64,000 nt of DNA from Puniceicoccaceae bacterium (GTDB lineage Bacteria; Verrucomicrobiota; Verrucomicrobiia; Opitutales; JAFGAQ01), in NCBI GenBank assembly GCA_040224245.1, contig JBEGIR010000075.1, positions 1 through 64,000 of the forward strand, read 5' to 3'. The translations under genes and the position numbers were made by a program. Below the pieces are notes generated by a model that saw only the letters and a program-made list of their open reading frames with translations, was not told the DNA's origin and searched no databases. Shown here in pieces: positions 34,859 through 43,834 of the stretch (positions within the stretch are counted from its first letter, which is position 1; every line of letters begins with the position of its first letter).

Positions 34859-35857
34859 TCAGGGCAGTGTGCGTTCCAACGCCTCCGGTTGCGCCGCAAA
34901 CGGCACATGCGACGCCCAATCCACCTCTAATGCAAACGCATGGTCGGGTTGCTCAATGCTGTTGGCATTGGTCACAACCGGCCAGTTATCAGTATGCCAA
35001 AAGTTGATCATGTAGGCCGCTGGTCGCTGCGGTATGCGTGCAACAGGTCCCCGGTAATCCCAGAGTACCACTTTCACGCCCGTATCGGGATGCAGAATCC
35101 ACCAGCAAATGCGATCCGGCTCCCAGTCAAAGCCGTAGGTGTGGAAGCGTTCACTCGCATCAAATCCGGGTATCGCCTGCAACGTCTCCGGTTGGTTTTC
35201 GAGTCCACTCAACGCAGTTCCGGGTCCGCCCAAGGTTTCCGCATACTCGGTTGAAAGGATGCTCCCTTGCGCCAGATTCACGATGCGCGATACTTTGCGC
35301 GTCGCTCCACTCTGCGGATCGTGATCGGTGTAGGCGGTCAGGTAGAGAATCTCGGGATCCGCCACCAGCCACTCGATGTCAATTTCGCTGTTGTCAGGTA
35401 GTCCGTTCTGATTCCAGTCCTTGCGTTGCCCCGTCTGCTGGGTGTCATTCAGATAGGTGAAAAACCCGGCCACGATACCTACGTCGGGTTGAAGTTCGCT
35501 CACGTTTGGCAATTTCAGACTGACAGCATAATGACCATACCCAAACAACTGCTGCCCGACGGCCACCGCATTGGGTCCCTGCCACGCACCTGCACGATCT
35601 TCCGGGTCCACACTCAGTCGCAACACCCGGGCATCGGGGGCCGTCGAAGCCTGCACACCTGACTTCCAGGTAAATTCAGCTCGGTTTCCTCCCGTTCCGT
35701 GTCGGAAGAAGCGAGGGGATTCGGACGTGAAGTCTTCCATGAATCCAGGGTTGAGCGATGGCAACTGTTCAGAGTTCCCATCGAACTCGTCGTTGGCGGC
35801 TGCGCTGATGATGGCAACGGCGGTACAGGAGACAAGCAAGGGCAGGTAGGTTTTCAT
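34859..35857 (-). CDS. Glycoside hydrolase family 16-like secreted enzyme
   Basis: 332 aa with a signal peptide (about 1-20). The jelly-roll catalytic core includes FGYGHYAVSLKLPNV and the active-site strand DNSEIDIEWLVAD (about 155-167), with the ExDxE nucleophile/acid pair of GH16. Nearby WEPDRICWWI and YMINFWHTDNW are typical of the second sheet. GH16 enzymes cut beta-1,3/1,4-glucans, agars, carrageenans or xyloglucan; the subfamily cannot be told by eye. A short insertion between W and the active site (QNGLPDNSE) differs from laminarinases. Downstream of a separately transcribed GH30-GH43 gene. Confidence 0.8.
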   Translation of the reverse strand: MKTYLPLLVSCTAVAIISAAANDEFDGNSEQLPSLNPGFMEDFTSESPRFFRHGTGGNRAEFTWKSGVQASTAPDARVLRLSVDPEDRAGAWQGPNAVAVGQQLFGYGHYAVSLKLPNVSELQPDVGIVAGFFTYLNDTQQTGQRKDWNQNGLPDNSEIDIEWLVADPEILYLTAYTDHDPQSGATRKVSRIVNLAQGSILSTEYAETLGGPGTALSGLENQPETLQAIPGFDASERFHTYGFDWEPDRICWWILHPDTGVKVVLWDYRGPVARIPQRPAAYMINFWHTDNWPVVTNANSIEQPDHAFALEVDWASHVPFAAQPEALERTLP

Positions 35858-35998
35858 GCTTCCATGCTAGCAGAACGCTCATGGTCAAGATTTGACCGAT
35901 ATGATCCAAAACACCGCTTTTGTGCTCAGATTCAGATACGATCCCTCATGCGAACCCTTACCCGTTTCCCTGAGCATTTCCAGGTCTGCACACCACCA

Positions 35999-38900
35999 TC
36001 ATTGGCCCTCACAATTTGACGCCTCGCCACCCAGACCCTCCGGAGTTTGATCCGACTGGCTCAGGCAGAGCTTGTCCAGCAGGATGCCATCCTCGCGCAC
36101 GGCAAGGGTCAGGGTATTGCGACCCTCATGCAGCGAAAAGGACTGCGGCAGTTGATCCCAGGTCCATTGCGCCGATTGCGGTGCGATACCGTTCCACAGA
36201 ATCCAGTCGCCATGATTCACCCTCACCCAAAAGGAGTCGTCATCCGCAGTCGGACAGATGACGCGTGCCCACAGGGAATAAATTCCTGCGTGTTCCACCT
36301 GCAGATTAAACACAAGGTGAGCCGCCTCATCTGATGGAGCCTGTGCGGTGAAACTGTTTCCGTTCGGTACCTCGACATATGCTGACCCCGAGGCGCTGTC
36401 GTCATGTTGACTCTGCCAAAGTGTTCCGACCATCCCGCACTCGGGTTCCAGCCAAAGCGTTGCCTCCTGCGGGGTTTCATTCACGAGAAACTCGGAGAAC
36501 TCTACCGCTCCCCCATTTGCATACAGCCCCACACTGTTGCCAATCCAGGAGTTGAAATTGGGCTGCGCTGCATCCAGTGATCGCGCATCAATGCCGAGCA
36601 ACAGCGGATTCCAGTCCTCACCATCGCTGCTGACATACGCATCCAGTTGATGTCCAGAGCGCTTGAGCTTCAACCACACCCATTGCTGAGCAACAAAGTC
36701 GATTTCGTGCTGCATGCCGAAGTACCGCACACCCACACGTCCCGCCATGGCGTAGAGTTCGAGCGTCAGCGATGCATCCCCGTTGGTGAGCCATATTCCG
36801 CCTTCGACACCCACTGCAGTGTCCTGCTGGGAAAGTCTTACCTGCGTGACGATTTCGTAGGTTTTTTCCGATTCACGCTGCAACAGGTGCGCACGATCCG
36901 TGCTTGCATCGAGCCGCAAGGTTCCCTGCTGAGGATCCAGCGAATGGCGCTCCGCAGCGGAGGGATGCAGCACATACCAGTCCGGAATCATCCAACCATC
37001 GTCAAAGCTATCCGAACGCATCGTTTTTTTCCCAATCCCACCCGCCATGAGACGGGGTCCGGGAGTCCATCCACTCACTGGAGCCGATCCGGTCGGTTTG
37101 CCATTTTCGTCCCAGGTCACTTCATGCAGCAGACCCTGTCTGCCCATGGCGTTCCAGTCGTCATTTCCAATGCGTTCGTAACTGTGCGAGAGCGTCCACC
37201 ATGTGCCATCGGCGAGCTGCACGGGGGCAGTGATGTGATTCGGTCCGCGAAAGCCGGTCGCCGGATCGGTGATCGGTTCAAAAAACTCTCCCAAATGCTG
37301 CCAGCTCGCAGGATCGTCGGTGAGGCTTTGCGAGCGCAGCACCCACTGCCCACCCGTTACGTTGCCCGCGACAAAATAATAATACCATCCATCCCGCTTC
37401 ACCATCACGGGTCCTTCTGCCCAGCTGTAGCGCTCACCCTCATTCACCCAGTCGAGATTGAGCAGTTCCCCAGTCAGATGACCATCCGGTCCAATGCGCT
37501 GGATGCGGTTGGCAAACTGTCCGGGTTTGATCAGCAAATAGGGAGTGCCGTCATCATCCACGAAGATCGAATTGTCGTAGCCAGTCGGACCCGTTTGCGC
37601 AGTGCCCTGCATCTGCACGGGTTCAGACCAGGGACCTTCCGGAGCATCTGCCTTGCTGAAGTACTGTCCGCCGCCAGCAGTGTTGGAAAAATAGAACCAG
37701 AAGGAATCGTAGAAGTGGGTGATCACGCCCGCCCAGGTGCCTTCGGTCGGTGCAGCACCACGAAGCCCCTGCCAGTCTGCCGGGATGACATGCGTCAGCG
37801 TGCGCCAGTGCATCAGATCCTTCGAGTGCAGGATCGTGCCAAAGGGTGCACGGTGAAAATTGGAAAACCCCGCATAAAAGTCATCACCGTATTGGAACAG
37901 GGTGAGGTCCGGATGATCTCCGGGCAGCACAGGATTCTGAAAAACCGGATGGTTTTGCAAGGCTCCCACCAATGTCGTAATGCTGCCTGCAGGCAGGGTC
38001 AGGTGAAGCTGTTGATCCACCACCTCCACCGCTTCAAGCAAAGCTACATTGTGGGATTGCGTGGTTTCAAAGCGCTGCATCTGTTCGAGTTCTGCTCCTT
38101 CACATGCCAATACCAGCTCACGTGCCTCCGAGTGCTGGTTGATGAGCACGAGCACTCCTGTGTGCAAATCCCGGTAGGCGCTCACCGACACACCCGCCAC
38201 AGGCGAGGCGTCGGCCTGCACGCGAAAATAACCGGGGCGAATGAAGCGAGAGAAGTGACTCATCACGTAGCCGCGTTTGCTGATGCTTCCGTCTTCATCC
38301 AGCGGTCCATAATACCGGCGAAGGTACCACCAGATGTAGGCGTTAAAATCGCTGAGCATGCAGTCATGCATTTCCTTGCCGGTTGCCAGCACACTCTCCC
38401 AGTCCGTCTCAAGGTCAAGGTGCTCGGTCATCCAAACCGCTTTGCCCATGCGCTGCGCCATCGGATAGGCGAAAAGTCCACCACCATAAATGTGTCCGCC
38501 AATGATGTCCACCTGGGCTGCCGCTTCCGCATCACGCAGGATGGGATCGGTTTCGTCACGTCGAAATTGAAACGATTCTGATATGACAACCTTCGCCGGA
38601 ATGTCCGCTCCGTGCGCTTTCAGAAACGCGATCATCTGCTGTGGTGACCAATCACAGGACTCGTAGTCCACGCGATAGTCGGGTTCGTTCTGGATTGAAA
38701 TCGCATCGAGCGGTGCCCCCTGGGCAGTCATGAAGGTCTGGAAATCAGCCAGATGCTGCGCAAAATCCGCATAATACTCCGGCAGTAATTCTCCGCCCAC
38801 GATACTGCCATTGCTTTTCATGTGGGGTGGCGGTGACCAGGGCGTAGCCAGCAACAGCGCCCCCATTTCCTTTGCCTGACGCGCTGCAGGTACTTCGTGT

Positions 38901-39151
38901 ATCCAGGTATTCGGATCTGTTGGTACCTTGATGCGCAGAATGGAAAATCCGAGTTGCCCTTCTCCAGTGCCAAACGCGCGCTCCAGTTCCTCAGGACTCA
39001 GGTTCTCGATCCAGCTGGGCATATTCACCGCGCCAAAGCCATGAATCTCCTGCCGCTGGCTGTCGAATTGCACGGTTGCGGTTTGCGCCGGTAGAATACT
39101 TGTGCCAAGCAGTAAACTCAGGGCGACACGCAGTAGGGTAAAAAATCTCAT
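35999..39151 (-). CDS. Bifunctional GH30 (subfamily 8-like) – GH43 xylan-degrading enzyme
   Basis: 1,050 aa from the ATG at 39151 (signal peptide FFTLLRVALSLLLGTSILPA). Residues about 25-400 form GH30: HGFGAVNMPSWIENLSPEE, acid/base Glu156 in ISIQNEPDY, nucleophile Glu243 in WMTEHLD. WWYLRRYYGPLDEDGSISKR is typical of glucuronoxylanases that read methylglucuronate side chains. Residues about 405-740 form a GH43 five-blade propeller (NPVLPGDHPDLTLFQYGDD; WAEGPVMVKRDGWYYYFVAG with the acid Glu). A DUF1349-like beta-sandwich (about 745-900) and a C-terminal CBM6/35-like domain (about 915-1,050) follow. It would cut xylan backbone and trim xylosyl or arabinosyl ends in one secreted protein. Confidence 0.88.
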   Translation of the reverse strand: MRFFTLLRVALSLLLGTSILPAQTATVQFDSQRQEIHGFGAVNMPSWIENLSPEELERAFGTGEGQLGFSILRIKVPTDPNTWIHEVPAARQAKEMGALLLATPWSPPPHMKSNGSIVGGELLPEYYADFAQHLADFQTFMTAQGAPLDAISIQNEPDYRVDYESCDWSPQQMIAFLKAHGADIPAKVVISESFQFRRDETDPILRDAEAAAQVDIIGGHIYGGGLFAYPMAQRMGKAVWMTEHLDLETDWESVLATGKEMHDCMLSDFNAYIWWYLRRYYGPLDEDGSISKRGYVMSHFSRFIRPGYFRVQADASPVAGVSVSAYRDLHTGVLVLINQHSEARELVLACEGAELEQMQRFETTQSHNVALLEAVEVVDQQLHLTLPAGSITTLVGALQNHPVFQNPVLPGDHPDLTLFQYGDDFYAGFSNFHRAPFGTILHSKDLMHWRTLTHVIPADWQGLRGAAPTEGTWAGVITHFYDSFWFYFSNTAGGGQYFSKADAPEGPWSEPVQMQGTAQTGPTGYDNSIFVDDDGTPYLLIKPGQFANRIQRIGPDGHLTGELLNLDWVNEGERYSWAEGPVMVKRDGWYYYFVAGNVTGGQWVLRSQSLTDDPASWQHLGEFFEPITDPATGFRGPNHITAPVQLADGTWWTLSHSYERIGNDDWNAMGRQGLLHEVTWDENGKPTGSAPVSGWTPGPRLMAGGIGKKTMRSDSFDDGWMIPDWYVLHPSAAERHSLDPQQGTLRLDASTDRAHLLQRESEKTYEIVTQVRLSQQDTAVGVEGGIWLTNGDASLTLELYAMAGRVGVRYFGMQHEIDFVAQQWVWLKLKRSGHQLDAYVSSDGEDWNPLLLGIDARSLDAAQPNFNSWIGNSVGLYANGGAVEFSEFLVNETPQEATLWLEPECGMVGTLWQSQHDDSASGSAYVEVPNGNSFTAQAPSDEAAHLVFNLQVEHAGIYSLWARVICPTADDDSFWVRVNHGDWILWNGIAPQSAQWTWDQLPQSFSLHEGRNTLTLAVREDGILLDKLCLSQSDQTPEGLGGEASNCEGQ

Positions 39152-39409
39152 GACAACAGGGTTGCAGTATAAAAGGGAGAGTCGACCACAGGGGATCTTG
39201 CTACACTGAAGAGCCAAATGCGAATCCAATCCGAATCACTTTTACCAAAGGCATAGAGCGACTCCGAAAAATGTCAGAGTTCCATGCGACCATGCCTTCA
39301 CCCTTCACGAACTCCAGGCGGCATCCGTTTCAGTCGAGCCTCACTAGGCTGGCAATGTATCTGTCAACCCAGGGAGTGTTGCAGCTGGAACGCAACGAAT
39401 CCACTTTCC

Positions 39410-41488
39410 TCACTGCACGCGCACGTAAATCCATTGGTAACCACGACCCCGCCAGTCCTTAACCGAAACAACAAAGGTGTATTCACCCGCTTGCTCGGCA
39501 ATACCCTGGATACGCGCAGTCGGAACTCCGTTGTGCTCTGTTTCGACCAGTTCGAGTCCCGGCGGCAGGCTTCCTCCGACGATGCGGAAGCTGGTGGGCT
39601 CCTTGATATAATCCCAGTGAAAGAGAAGATCCACCTGTTTGCCAACGGAGGTGTCCACATGAAACAGCTCCGTTACAGCAGCGTCACCATACCCCGACTC
39701 CTGGATCACCGTCATGGGCACGTACTCATCGGCTACCCAGATCCCGGAAATCATGGGTGTCACTGTGGGCACCATCACCACGATGGTTACCTCGCTTCGC
39801 ACTTCGTCGTCTCCCGACATCTGAGAGATCACGAAATGATAGGTCCCGGTCGAAGCCAGCCGACCGGTCAATCGGGTTCCAACAATCTCCAGGCCTGAGG
39901 GAAGGCTGCCGCTGAGCAGGGTCGTGCTCACGGAGTTACCCAGCACTCCATTCGGGTCGAGTTCCTGATCCAGAAGGTGAAGCGTAGTGGCCGTAAACTC
40001 GTAACGGTTTTCTTCCAGCACAGGTTCGGGTGTCGGCGTGGGCTCAGGTTCGGGTGTCGGCGAGGGCGGCGGTTGCACAGCTGTTCCCTGCAGATCAGAG
40101 TTCAGGATCGCAGCAACGGGGTCGGTCACAGGCCAGGCAAGTGTTCCATTTGCATCCGACGTATTGACCGGAGCAAATTGCACCTGCAACGTGCGGGTTT
40201 GCCCGATGGGTATGGTTTGTCCCGAGGCATTGTCACTCACAATACTGTAACCCGATCCGGATATGTTCACGGTTCCCAAGGTCACATCTGAAGAGCTGTT
40301 GTTGCTAAAGCTCACGGTGCGTGTGGCACTGCTGCCAATTTCCACACTGCCAAAGTTTGCTGGATCGGGAGTAATGGATACGTCAAGGTCCAACACCGTC
40401 AAATTCATGGATGACGCACCCTCCACCGTGACCGAACCGTCCAACGTCTCTGCTTCCAACGTGATTTTTTCCACGTCTCCAGGAGTCGCACCCGCTGGAA
40501 CCACGATTTCCACGGGCACCGTCATTACCTCCAGGCTGTTCGCTTGGATGCTAGCCCCGTCGGGCAGCGATACGGTCCAACCCAAGGGGACACTGCTCAC
40601 TGTGAGGTCAATGTCCTGTGTTGCGGAGTTCAGATTGTGCACCTTGAAGTTGTGCGTGAGAGAGGTCCCCGCCTTGACGAAAGCATTCGCAGGTGCAATG
40701 ACCTGCAAGAAGGTAGGTTCGCTCCAGAATTCATACGCAGTGATCGACCAGGTCTGGCCCGGTGCCAAGGTTTCCCGGTCCCATTCCAAATAGTAGCCTG
40801 CGTCAACATAGTTTGCATTGGCTGTATCGTTCAGTCGTCCGTTTGTCCGGGCTTGAGTTTGTCCAAGTGAAAAACTTCCGCCGAAATAGTGATCGGCAGG
40901 TGTCGCAGGACTGCCGTAGAAACCCATGATGCCCTGATTCGTGAAATCATTATTGTGAATGTAAATCATGCGATTCTCTGCATCCCACCAGCTACGTGCA
41001 CTGTCATCACCTCCAAAAAAGGAATCACCCCCGTGTATGAAGCGAAGATCAGTCCAGGTGGTGCTCCCGTTGTTCTCAATCACGAACGTTTTTCCAATTT
41101 GTCGATCACCGTTCACATACGTAATGATCTGGGTGAAGGAGACTCCCGTCACGTCGACGCTGGCGGTGGTGGTGATCCTCCACGGATCAGCGGAAGTGCC
41201 AGTGCCCGTGAGGGTGTTGGAAACCGCATTGAATCCACCTCCGAGATAATCGGAGGCGTGAGAATCAGAGGTATCCGTCCCATTGAGCCAGAGTATGTTG
41301 CCCCAGGCAAATTGAGCGAAATACTGATCCTGGCGTCCGTCGGGTTGCTGCACCCAGACAGCCGGGGATGTATCGTCCTTCACGGCGATCTCAAGCGGGT
41401 CAGGAGCATTGAGATTGATGGTTTGTGTCGCGGAGTGTGCGAACGCGTAGGCAAACAACGCCACTCCTGCCAAAAGCAGTGTTTTCAT
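39410..41488 (-). CDS. Large secreted protein with Ig-like/choice-of-anchor domains
   Basis: 692 aa, starting at the ATG at 41488 right after a T-tract. The signal peptide is about residues 1-20. The N-terminal 230 residues are a beta-rich domain I do not recognise (ATQTINLNAPDPLEIAVKDD..., several Trp/Tyr-rich strands). Next are a NEW3-like sandwich, a choice-of-anchor D/HYDIN-type domain (NFGSVEIGSSATRTVSFSNN), a Pro/Glu/Thr linker and two putative-Ig modules (GSLPSGLEIVGTRLTGRLAS; GSLPPGLELVE). No catalytic motif and no recognised anchor sequence. Placement among GH genes suggests binding of polysaccharide or cell surface. It has no visible Shine-Dalgarno, because the region before the ATG is a terminator T-run. 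Confidence 0.6.
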   Translation of the reverse strand: MKTLLLAGVALFAYAFAHSATQTINLNAPDPLEIAVKDDTSPAVWVQQPDGRQDQYFAQFAWGNILWLNGTDTSDSHASDYLGGGFNAVSNTLTGTGTSADPWRITTTASVDVTGVSFTQIITYVNGDRQIGKTFVIENNGSTTWTDLRFIHGGDSFFGGDDSARSWWDAENRMIYIHNNDFTNQGIMGFYGSPATPADHYFGGSFSLGQTQARTNGRLNDTANANYVDAGYYLEWDRETLAPGQTWSITAYEFWSEPTFLQVIAPANAFVKAGTSLTHNFKVHNLNSATQDIDLTVSSVPLGWTVSLPDGASIQANSLEVMTVPVEIVVPAGATPGDVEKITLEAETLDGSVTVEGASSMNLTVLDLDVSITPDPANFGSVEIGSSATRTVSFSNNSSSDVTLGTVNISGSGYSIVSDNASGQTIPIGQTRTLQVQFAPVNTSDANGTLAWPVTDPVAAILNSDLQGTAVQPPPSPTPEPEPTPTPEPVLEENRYEFTATTLHLLDQELDPNGVLGNSVSTTLLSGSLPSGLEIVGTRLTGRLASTGTYHFVISQMSGDDEVRSEVTIVVMVPTVTPMISGIWVADEYVPMTVIQESGYGDAAVTELFHVDTSVGKQVDLLFHWDYIKEPTSFRIVGGSLPPGLELVETEHNGVPTARIQGIAEQAGEYTFVVSVKDWRGRGYQWIYVRVQ
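40021..40062. repeat. Two copies of an 18-bp direct repeat encoding the Pro/Glu/Thr linker
   Basis: CAGGTTCGGGTGTCGGCG occurs at 40021-40038 and 40045-40062, encoding on the minus strand the PTPEPEPTPTPEP linker of the Ig-rich protein. It probably expands by slippage. Confidence 0.75.
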
Positions 41489-41495
41489 AAATGAC

Positions 41496-41519
41496 AAAAA
41501 AAATCCCGACGATGCGGGA
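41496..41519 (-). terminator. Rho-independent terminator of the GH51 gene
   Basis: On the minus strand TCCCG-CATCGT-CGGGA is followed by eight T. It lies about 120 bp past the GH51 stop codon and ends 8 bp before the next gene's start codon. Confidence 0.75.
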
Positions 41520-41641
41520 GGAGATGGGGAATCTGATGGTGTATTGCAAACAGGAAACTTCTGAATCCTCCAGAGTCAACCCTGAAACGGAATTCTCAGC
41601 GACTCCCCTACCTCCCCGTTGCCAATATCAACAGCCGTCAA

Positions 41642-43669
41642 CTAGTTGGAACGGGCGTTCCATCGAATCACGGAGAGCGCATGCGCAGGAGCTTCGTAAG
41701 CGAAGTTCTGGCTGATGGCGATGGGACTTTCGCGCGGAAACACAACGGGGACTTCAGCATCATCATTAACCGCATCGAGTGACGGACCCGTCAGCACGAC
41801 GCAATGCCCGGTCACTGGAACCCGCATCTCTAACCCGCTCAGGGAAATGCTAAGCGCGCGTGGCTGATCGTCACCATTCACAATCTTGAGAATCCAATCC
41901 CCGCTCCGGCTGTCTTGCACCGCCGACACCGCCAGTCGGCCATCGACCTTTTCATGATGGAGGTTGCAGGCGAGCAACTGGTCTCCTGCATGGTTTCCGA
42001 ACAGTTTTTGCACGAAATAGTTGGGCGTGGAGACAATGTCGGTCTGAGTGAAATAGACCAGATCCGGAGTCCACTGCGTGTGACCACGGCGCGCGAGCAG
42101 GGGCGCATAGGACGCAAACTTTACCACATCGCCGTTGCGTTCAAATCCGATCAGACCCGCAGCCTCAGCCAGTGCCGAGCGCAGGGTATTGCGGCGGTCC
42201 GGTTCGTGCGCGGCATATTCCCCCACATACACCTTCGCCTTACTGCGGTCGTAGGCATCGTAGCGGTGCAGGTTATCCCAAAACCACTGGGGTGGCACAT
42301 AGTAGTGTTCATCCACCATTGCCAGATCAAGTTCGTTCGCAAAGCGCCAGCCATTGTCATAGTCCTCCCCGCTTGCAAAGGGTCCGACCGTGCCGACCAC
42401 CACAATCTCAGGATGACGCTCCTTCAACACCTCATGGATCATGCGGAAGCGTTCTTCAAACGCCGGTGTGATCGCATCTTCATTGCCCACACCCAGGTAT
42501 TTCAGTCCCCAAGGTTCTGTCCGACCCGCTGCGGCACGCACGGCACCCCACTCCGAATCCGCAGGTCCATTCGCCCACTCGATCAGGTCCAGAATATCCT
42601 GAATGTAGGCGGGCATGGCCTCCATGGGCAGTCCTTCCTGCCCACGGTGGGGAGAATCGCCCCCATGCTGACAGCAAACCCCCGCCGCAACGACAGGCAA
42701 AGGAATGGCATCCAGGTCTTCACAGAATTGAAAATACTCGTGATACCCCAGCCCATTTGTCTGATGGTAGCCCCACAGGTTGCGCTGTGACTGACGCTGC
42801 TCGATGGGTCCCACCGTCTTTTTCCAGTCATAAAATGTATGGATGCTCTGCCCGTGCACCAGGCACCCTCCCGGGAAGCGAACAAACCGGGGTTGCATCG
42901 CGGCGAGGTGCTCTGCGAGATCACGCCGCAGCCCGTTTTCATGCCCCCGAAACGTATCGCGCGGGAACAGGGAAACCATATCCACGGCAAGCCCGCCCGC
43001 TGCATGCACACTGAGCACCAATTGCGCCTGCTCGTCACTTGCACTTGGGATCAGTTCTGTCGAATACTGCGTCCATTTCCGACCGTGCACTTCAAAGTGC
43101 TGGCTCGCCAGCACTTCGCCGGAATGACTGCGCAGTTCAAGCGAAACAAGTGTCGCCTGGTCGCCGGGATCACTGTCCGGACCCCACTGCCGATTTTGGA
43201 AGAGCTGATAACTCCAGAAGGATGCGCGGTAAGCCTTCCCGGCCTGCACCGCAACACCACCAAAGCCCGAGTTTGCCAGCCCTACCCCTTGCTCTCCGGG
43301 ATCAGTCACCACCATGATGGCATAATGCGGATTGTTGACATGCAGTGGACGCACTTCTCCAACACGCAAATGACCTTCTCCGCCACCGGATTTCACCAGT
43401 TCCCAAAAGGAAAGCGGACCCCACTCCGTGCGTTCGGTCGCACTGTATTCAAAGGAACGATTCTGGATCAACTCCGCATATAGTCCCCCATCTGCAGCAT
43501 AGTTGAGGTCCTCAAAAAATGCACCGACCAAATCCGAGCTAATCGCACGGGTTGGCGCAGTTGCATCAATCTCAATCCGAACTGGGGGTTGAGATGCGCA
43601 AACACCCGAAGAAACCATTCCGGCGACCAACAAATTGAGAAAGAAAGAGAAACGGATGCGTGATTTCAT
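41642..43669 (-). CDS. Alpha-L-arabinofuranosidase, GH51-like
   Basis: 675 aa from the ATG at 43669 (signal peptide to about VCASQ). N-terminal strand ISSDLVGAFFEDLNYAADGG and QNRSFEY are GH51 landmarks. A carbohydrate-binding-like insertion (about 70-210) interrupts the barrel, as in Bacteroidetes-type enzymes. Then FVRFPGGCLVHGQ, acid/base Glu in YLGVGNEDA, VDEHYYVPP, and nucleophile Glu in VYVGEYAAHEPDRR. A C-terminal beta-sandwich ends the protein. It removes arabinose side chains from arabinoxylan or arabinan outside the cytoplasm, complementing the GH30-GH43 enzyme. Monocistronic by its own terminator. Confidence 0.88.
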   Translation of the reverse strand: MKSRIRFSFFLNLLVAGMVSSGVCASQPPVRIEIDATAPTRAISSDLVGAFFEDLNYAADGGLYAELIQNRSFEYSATERTEWGPLSFWELVKSGGGEGHLRVGEVRPLHVNNPHYAIMVVTDPGEQGVGLANSGFGGVAVQAGKAYRASFWSYQLFQNRQWGPDSDPGDQATLVSLELRSHSGEVLASQHFEVHGRKWTQYSTELIPSASDEQAQLVLSVHAAGGLAVDMVSLFPRDTFRGHENGLRRDLAEHLAAMQPRFVRFPGGCLVHGQSIHTFYDWKKTVGPIEQRQSQRNLWGYHQTNGLGYHEYFQFCEDLDAIPLPVVAAGVCCQHGGDSPHRGQEGLPMEAMPAYIQDILDLIEWANGPADSEWGAVRAAAGRTEPWGLKYLGVGNEDAITPAFEERFRMIHEVLKERHPEIVVVGTVGPFASGEDYDNGWRFANELDLAMVDEHYYVPPQWFWDNLHRYDAYDRSKAKVYVGEYAAHEPDRRNTLRSALAEAAGLIGFERNGDVVKFASYAPLLARRGHTQWTPDLVYFTQTDIVSTPNYFVQKLFGNHAGDQLLACNLHHEKVDGRLAVSAVQDSRSGDWILKIVNGDDQPRALSISLSGLEMRVPVTGHCVVLTGPSLDAVNDDAEVPVVFPRESPIAISQNFAYEAPAHALSVIRWNARSN

Positions 43670-43768
43670 GGGCTTTCGTAGAACGTTAAGGGTCATACCG
43701 TCTGACAGGGCTTTCGTTTGGCGGAAGCCGCCCTGAATGGGTTCAGAAAAATCGTTGTTTGAATCTCG

Positions 43769-43797
43769 AAAAAGTTGAGGGAGCTTCCAGCTCCCTC
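43769..43797 (-). terminator. Rho-independent terminator of the GH97 gene
   Basis: GAGGGAGCT-GGA-AGCTCCCTC on the minus strand is a perfect 9-bp stem followed by AACTTTTT, about 40 bp past the GH97 stop codon. Confidence 0.8.
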
Positions 43798-43834
43798 CTG
43801 TGTTAAATTGGACTACCAGGCATTGCAATCCGCA

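Noticed and set aside
36647-38581. A 644-codon open frame on the plus strand, antisense to the GH30-GH43 gene
   Set aside because: No domain or signal sequence is recognisable, and composition is rich in His/Arg/Cys as expected for the reverse complement of a GC-rich coding frame. The minus-strand gene has complete catalytic motifs throughout.
40021-40062. Repeat cluster considered as a CRISPR array
   Set aside because: Only two copies with a 6-bp spacer, in frame inside a coding sequence as a Pro/Glu/Thr linker.
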